From Mesostigma viride (Eukaryota > Streptophyta > Mesostigmatophyceae > Mesostigmatales > Mesostigmataceae): a stretch of 64,000 nt of DNA. The DNA lies in the NCBI GenBank assembly GCA_009746045.1, contig RPFO01000406.1, positions 1,972,287-2,036,286 of the forward strand, read 5' to 3'. The notes beneath the pieces are model-generated. The model saw only the letters and a program-made list of their open reading frames with translations, was not told the origin of the DNA and did not search any database. The position numbers were made by a program, and so were the translations under genes. How positions within the stretch are numbered: position 1 is the stretch's first letter; every line of letters begins with the position of its first letter. This document shows positions 60,685 to 64,000 of this stretch, piece after piece.

Positions 60685-62473
60685 ATGGTGCTTGCACCGG
60701 TGAAGGTCGCGTCCTTGCTAATTAAGACCCTGAGTAAGCCAGTCGCAAAAGTTGCAAAGAATTACATCAAAACCAATGAGACCGTCAAAAGGCCGGTTAT
60801 CGGACTTGCGCAGGTAAGTGAAAAAAACGTGCACGCACTTAATTCAGCAGGCATTGTCAGCGCCTACAAAGTGACCTTCCGTTACAGTTGTGTTCGGGAG
60901 ACGTGTTCTCTAGCTTGTAGATTGTTTTACAAGGAAGGTCGTCACTCCAATTGTCGCCTGGAACACAAAACCCCAGGTTGCGTGTGATGCAAACAGAGTC
61001 TCCACGTGTTGGACTCCACTCCGCAGTTGTGGGATACCCACGCAACTCACATTCTAGTGCTCCGTTTCTTTCCTGTCGTCTCGCATCCCCCCTTCGGCAT
61101 CCCCCTTCCCCAGGTGCTTCACCGCGTCCACGTGCGGTGGCAGCGGTGGACGTACAGCACGGGCAACGTGAACGACAGCGTCAAGCCGCTTAACGAGGAG
61201 CGTGCAATTGACCAGGCCGCCGAGTTTGTGGGCGAGGCCATCGTGTTCGCGGTGGGTGGGGACAGGGCATGTTTGGTGTGGGTGGGGGTCCGTCGTGTGC
61301 CTACTGCGCGTTGGGTGGGGGGCATGCGCGGTGGGTGGGGGGCCATCGTGTGTGCGGCGGGTGGGGGGCCATCGTGTGCGCGGTGGGTGGAAAAGGCATG
61401 TTTGATGTGCGTGGGGGCCGTCATGTGCACGGCGGGTGGTTGGCCATCGTGTGCGCGGTGAGTGGGGGGCCATGGCGTGCGCGGTGGGTTGGGAAAAGGC
61501 ATGTTTGATGTGGGTGGGGGGCAATCGTTTGCGCGTTGGGTGGGGGGCCATTGTGTGCGCGGTGGGTGGACAAGGCATGAGGCCACGAGGCAAGTGCCCC
61601 AGTGTCATAGCCGTACCGCTAGAACTTCACCCAGCAGACCACTTCACCTCGCAAGGTTTTTGGATTCCAACTTTGCAGCCGTGTAGGGCACCCCCTGTAC
61701 CCATCGTAGGGCTTGTCTTCCGATGGTAAACATGTAATGGCATGCTGGATGTAAGTGATGAACTGCGCAATTGCTTGCTGGACATATGAAGGATCGCGCC
61801 CAGGCGGCAGCCGTTGCTTGGATCACGACCGATGCATGCTGGGTTTCAGGGCGCAGCGTTCCAGCCTTGTGGCAGCAGCGCGCAGCGTTCCAGCCTTGTG
61901 GGAGCAGCGCGCAGCGTTCCACTACGCTAAATATACTTTCACGGAGCCGCGTCCTCACGGAGCGTGCAACCCACAAGTATGCACAGGGTGCACTGTCGAT
62001 CTAGAATCTACCACTTCGTGACAGATGCCAAGGGATGCTTGTGAATGTATCTGTCTGGCGGGCGGTGGTGCTAGTTGCAGGGCTGACATATGATCTAGGG
62101 GCCAGTCACCTTGTCACATTTCCGTGCCTGTTCTGATCTTGGCCCCCCTACAAACCCGTGATTTCACATCATTATTCCTATTCACACACCCCTCCAAGCC
62201 ACCCTTATGCCTACCCCCCATGCCCTTTCTACCTTCCGCCACACACACCCCCGTCTACTTTTGCCTGGACCCACCCGTGTCCGCTCCGCCCACATCCAAG
62301 TCTCCCTTGCCTCCGAATGATGCCCATCTCGTTTTCCCCGACCCCCCCTCATCCCTTCCAACGCCCCCCCTCCCCTTTCTTCCCAGGCGGCAGTGGGTGC
62401 GATTGCGTTTGAGTACGAGCGGGGCAAGCACGCGCAGCAGATCAAGGATGACAAGGTGGCGGCAGAACGGCAG
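60685..62473 (+). CDS. OPA3: OPA3-like mitochondrial protein, three exons, 3' end not found
   Basis: Exons 60685-60813, 61114-61251, 62387-62473, all phase 0, GT-AG. The start ATG 60685 gives MVLAPVKVASLLIKTLSKPV, the amphipathic N-terminus that OPA3 proteins use for mitochondrial targeting. Exon 2 contains NVNDSVKPLNEERAIDQAAE and FVGEAIVFA, matching the family signature around IKPLNEEAA...GEATIFIVGG; exon 3 AAVGAIAFEYERGKHAQQIK matches the membrane-proximal segment then turns helical and charged. Human OPA3 is a ~179-residue mitochondrial membrane protein linked to optic atrophy; the biochemical role is unsettled. 118 residues are visible; exon 3 ends CGGCAG-GTGAGG, so at least one more exon is expected to the right. 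Confidence 0.88.
61236..61580. repeat. Array derived from the OPA3 exon 2 5' splice site
   Basis: The exon end GGCCATCGTGTTCGCG-GTGGGT recurs as GGCCATCGTGTGCGCG-GTGGGT and close variants near 61344, 61367, 61442, 61470 and 61548. A second word, AGGCATGTTTGATGTG, recurs in a higher-order pattern of about 110-120 bp. Confidence 0.85.
61835..61925. repeat. Three ~33-bp repeats in OPA3 intron 2
   Basis: GCGCAGCGTTCCAGCCTTGT repeated with GGCAGCAGC or GGGAGCAGC spacers. Confidence 0.8.
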
Positions 62474-62712
62474 GTGAGGGAGGAGGGTGGGGACCGGCAG
62501 GGGAGGCAGGCAGGGTGGGGACCGGCAGCGGGGGGAGGGAGGGTGGGGACGGGCAGGGGAGGGAGGGAGGGTGGGGACGGGCAGGTGAGGGAGGAGGGTG
62601 GGGACCGGCAGGGGAGGGAGGGAGGGTGGGGACGGGCAGCGGAGGGAGGGAGGGTGGGGACCGGCAGGGGAGGGAGGGAGGGTGGGGACCGGCAGGGGAG
62701 GGCAAATGTTTT
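62461..62712. repeat. 27/28-bp array starting at OPA3 exon 3 5' splice site
   Basis: Nine units starting at the exon end CGGCAG-GTGAGG and continuing GAGGAGGGTGGGGAC. Only copies 1 and 5 keep GTGAGG; the others have GGGAGG or CGGAGG. Confidence 0.85.
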
Positions 62713-62812
62713 ATGCGGCCGAGGGGAGATGACCGGGGATGAGGAGTAAGGGAACGGACAGGTGAGGCGTGAACGTTAGCGGCGGAGCAGGGCAGAAAGA
62801 CGAAGGAGAAGG

Positions 62813-63001
62813 AAGGAGAGGGGAGGAGAGGGGAGGAGAGGGGAGGAGAGGGGAGGAGAGGGGAGGAGAGGGGAGGAGAGGGGAGGAGAGAGGAGAGGGG
62901 AGGAGAGGGGAGGAGAGGGGAGGAGAGGGGAGGAGAGGGGAGGAGAGGGGAGGAGAGGGGAGGAGAGGGGAGGAGAGGGGAGGAGAGGGGAGGAGAGGGG
63001 C
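62813..63001. repeat. (GGAGAGGGGA)n
   Basis: About 18 copies of a 10-bp purine unit with one shortened unit near 62890. Confidence 0.92.
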
Positions 63002-63004
63002 ACA

Positions 63005-63720
63005 TCAATCCGAAAACCCATTTTCTTCCCCTGGAAAATATTTGGAGATGGAATAATGGTCAGTTTGACCTCAAATTTGGCACCAAGGTTCCTTATCAGA
63101 TATCTTATCATGCCATGTGGTCAAAAAAATTTTTGGGAGTTGGCAGCATGGTAACATGGTGACATTTGCTAGCAAAAAATACCGTATTTTCAGCACTTTC
63201 TGGCATGTATGCATACATAATGACATCAAATGAACTCAGTTGGGCCTGGAACTTTGCACATGTTCTAAACACATCCCATGCAGCATGCCCACAAAGTTTC
63301 AGGCTGGTTGGATGACAACTTGGTGACAAATGCTAGCGACCCCCCCCCCCAAAAAAATGCAGTTTTTCATGGTTTTCCAAGGGTTCCAACACATGGGTGC
63401 CTATATCAATGAACTCAGTTAAGCCTAGAACTTTGCACAGCTCATAAAAACATCTATGTTAACTGCCCACAAGAAATTCAGACTGTTTGCATGACAAATA
63501 GGTGACAGATATAGCAAACATAGCACAAAAAATGCAGTTCCTAGTAATTTTTTTTCAAGGGTTTCATCCCATAGTTGCATGTCAACCATTCCAGTTTGGG
63601 ATATATAGTCAGGTTCCCAACAACACATCTAGATGATATATTATGTGATATTGCAGGAAGGCAGACTTAGGGGCACACGCCCATGATACAACGTCAACAT
63701 GTACATCAACAACACACACG
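63005..63720. repeat. Dispersed AT-rich repeat, ~181-bp period
   Basis: TGAACTCAGTT followed by GGAACTTTGCACA or AGAACTTTGCACA occurs at about 63232 and 63413. GGATGACAACTTGGTGACAA and CATGACAAATAGGTGACAG also recur at the same offset, with a third weaker copy near 63130. No coding potential; the next OPA3 exon was not found here. Confidence 0.6.
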
Positions 63721-63752
63721 TAACTTAGCTAATCTTCATAATAAAAAGCACA

Positions 63753-64000
63753 CCTTCCCACCCACCCACACCCACCCACCCACCCACCCACCCACCCACC
63801 ACCCACCCACCCACCCACCACCCACCCACCCACCCACCCACCCACCCACCCACCCACCCACCCACCACCCACCCACCCACCCACCCACCCACCCACCCAC
63901 CCACCCACCCACCCACCACCCACCCACCCACCCACCCACCCACCCACCCACCCACCCACCCACCCACCCACCCACCCACCCACCCACCCACCCACCCATA
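63753..64000. repeat. (CCCA)n microsatellite to window end
   Basis: CCCACCCA units with occasional CCACCA shortening. It runs off the window edge. Confidence 0.95.

Noticed and set aside
63725-64000. Gly/Trp/Val repeat ORFs
   Set aside because: Produced by the CCCA microsatellite.

Overview
This is a eukaryotic nuclear window, GC-rich and dense in transposons. It carries four recognisable host genes with GT-AG introns. The gene content points to a photosynthetic protist, most likely of the green lineage. The main reasons are a plant-type protein fusing a STEEP1 (CXorf56) domain to a DUF167 (YggU) domain, a eukaryotic glutathione synthetase, and a chromodomain-bearing Ty3 element. That placement is inference; no rRNA, tRNA or organellar marker is present.

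Layout. 1-3362: 3' part of an ankyrin-repeat gene (+). 3490-20720: a graveyard of non-LTR retrotransposons, including a nearly complete two-ORF LINE (13287-17275, -), several ORF1-only retroposons, RT remnants, and an AT-rich block with palindromes (17800-19490). 20989-30309: complete seven-exon STEEP1-DUF167 gene (-), 235 residues, whose introns hold several different tandem arrays. 31190-48200: more retroelements. A LINE RT fragment is split by a young 10.8 kb Ty3/chromovirus (32422-43210; 572-bp LTRs, 5-bp target duplication), followed by ORF1 remnants and an element with inverted repeats. 48450-56763: complete ten-exon glutathione synthetase (-), 479 residues, with a possible upstream start at 57057. 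57607-60122: three nonautonomous elements with terminal inverted repeats, one holding a nested LINE tail. 60685 onward: OPA3-like gene (+), three exons visible, probably continuing past the right edge. The window ends in purine-rich, 181-bp and CCCA repeats.

Most unusual signal. Tandem arrays repeatedly start exactly at splice junctions: the repeat unit is the last bases of an exon plus the 5' splice site plus the first intron bases. It is seen at STEEP1-DUF167 exons 2 and 3, OPA3 exons 2 and 3, and glutathione synthetase exons 2 and 5. A diverged acceptor-side version precedes glutathione synthetase exon 9. At STEEP1-DUF167 exon 2 the unit is 42 bp, in frame and stop-free, so each extra donor could add 14 residues.

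Second signal. The Ty3 element has an extra 5' ORF resembling the RNase H1 hybrid-binding domain, and a 3' ORF positioned as if expressed from a spliced subgenomic RNA. Third signal. LINEs and nonautonomous retroposons share 3'-terminal hairpins followed by short AT-rich tails, with compensatory base changes in the stems.

Exon boundaries were built by hand from splice consensus, reading phase and recalled homologues. No alignment or database search was run.
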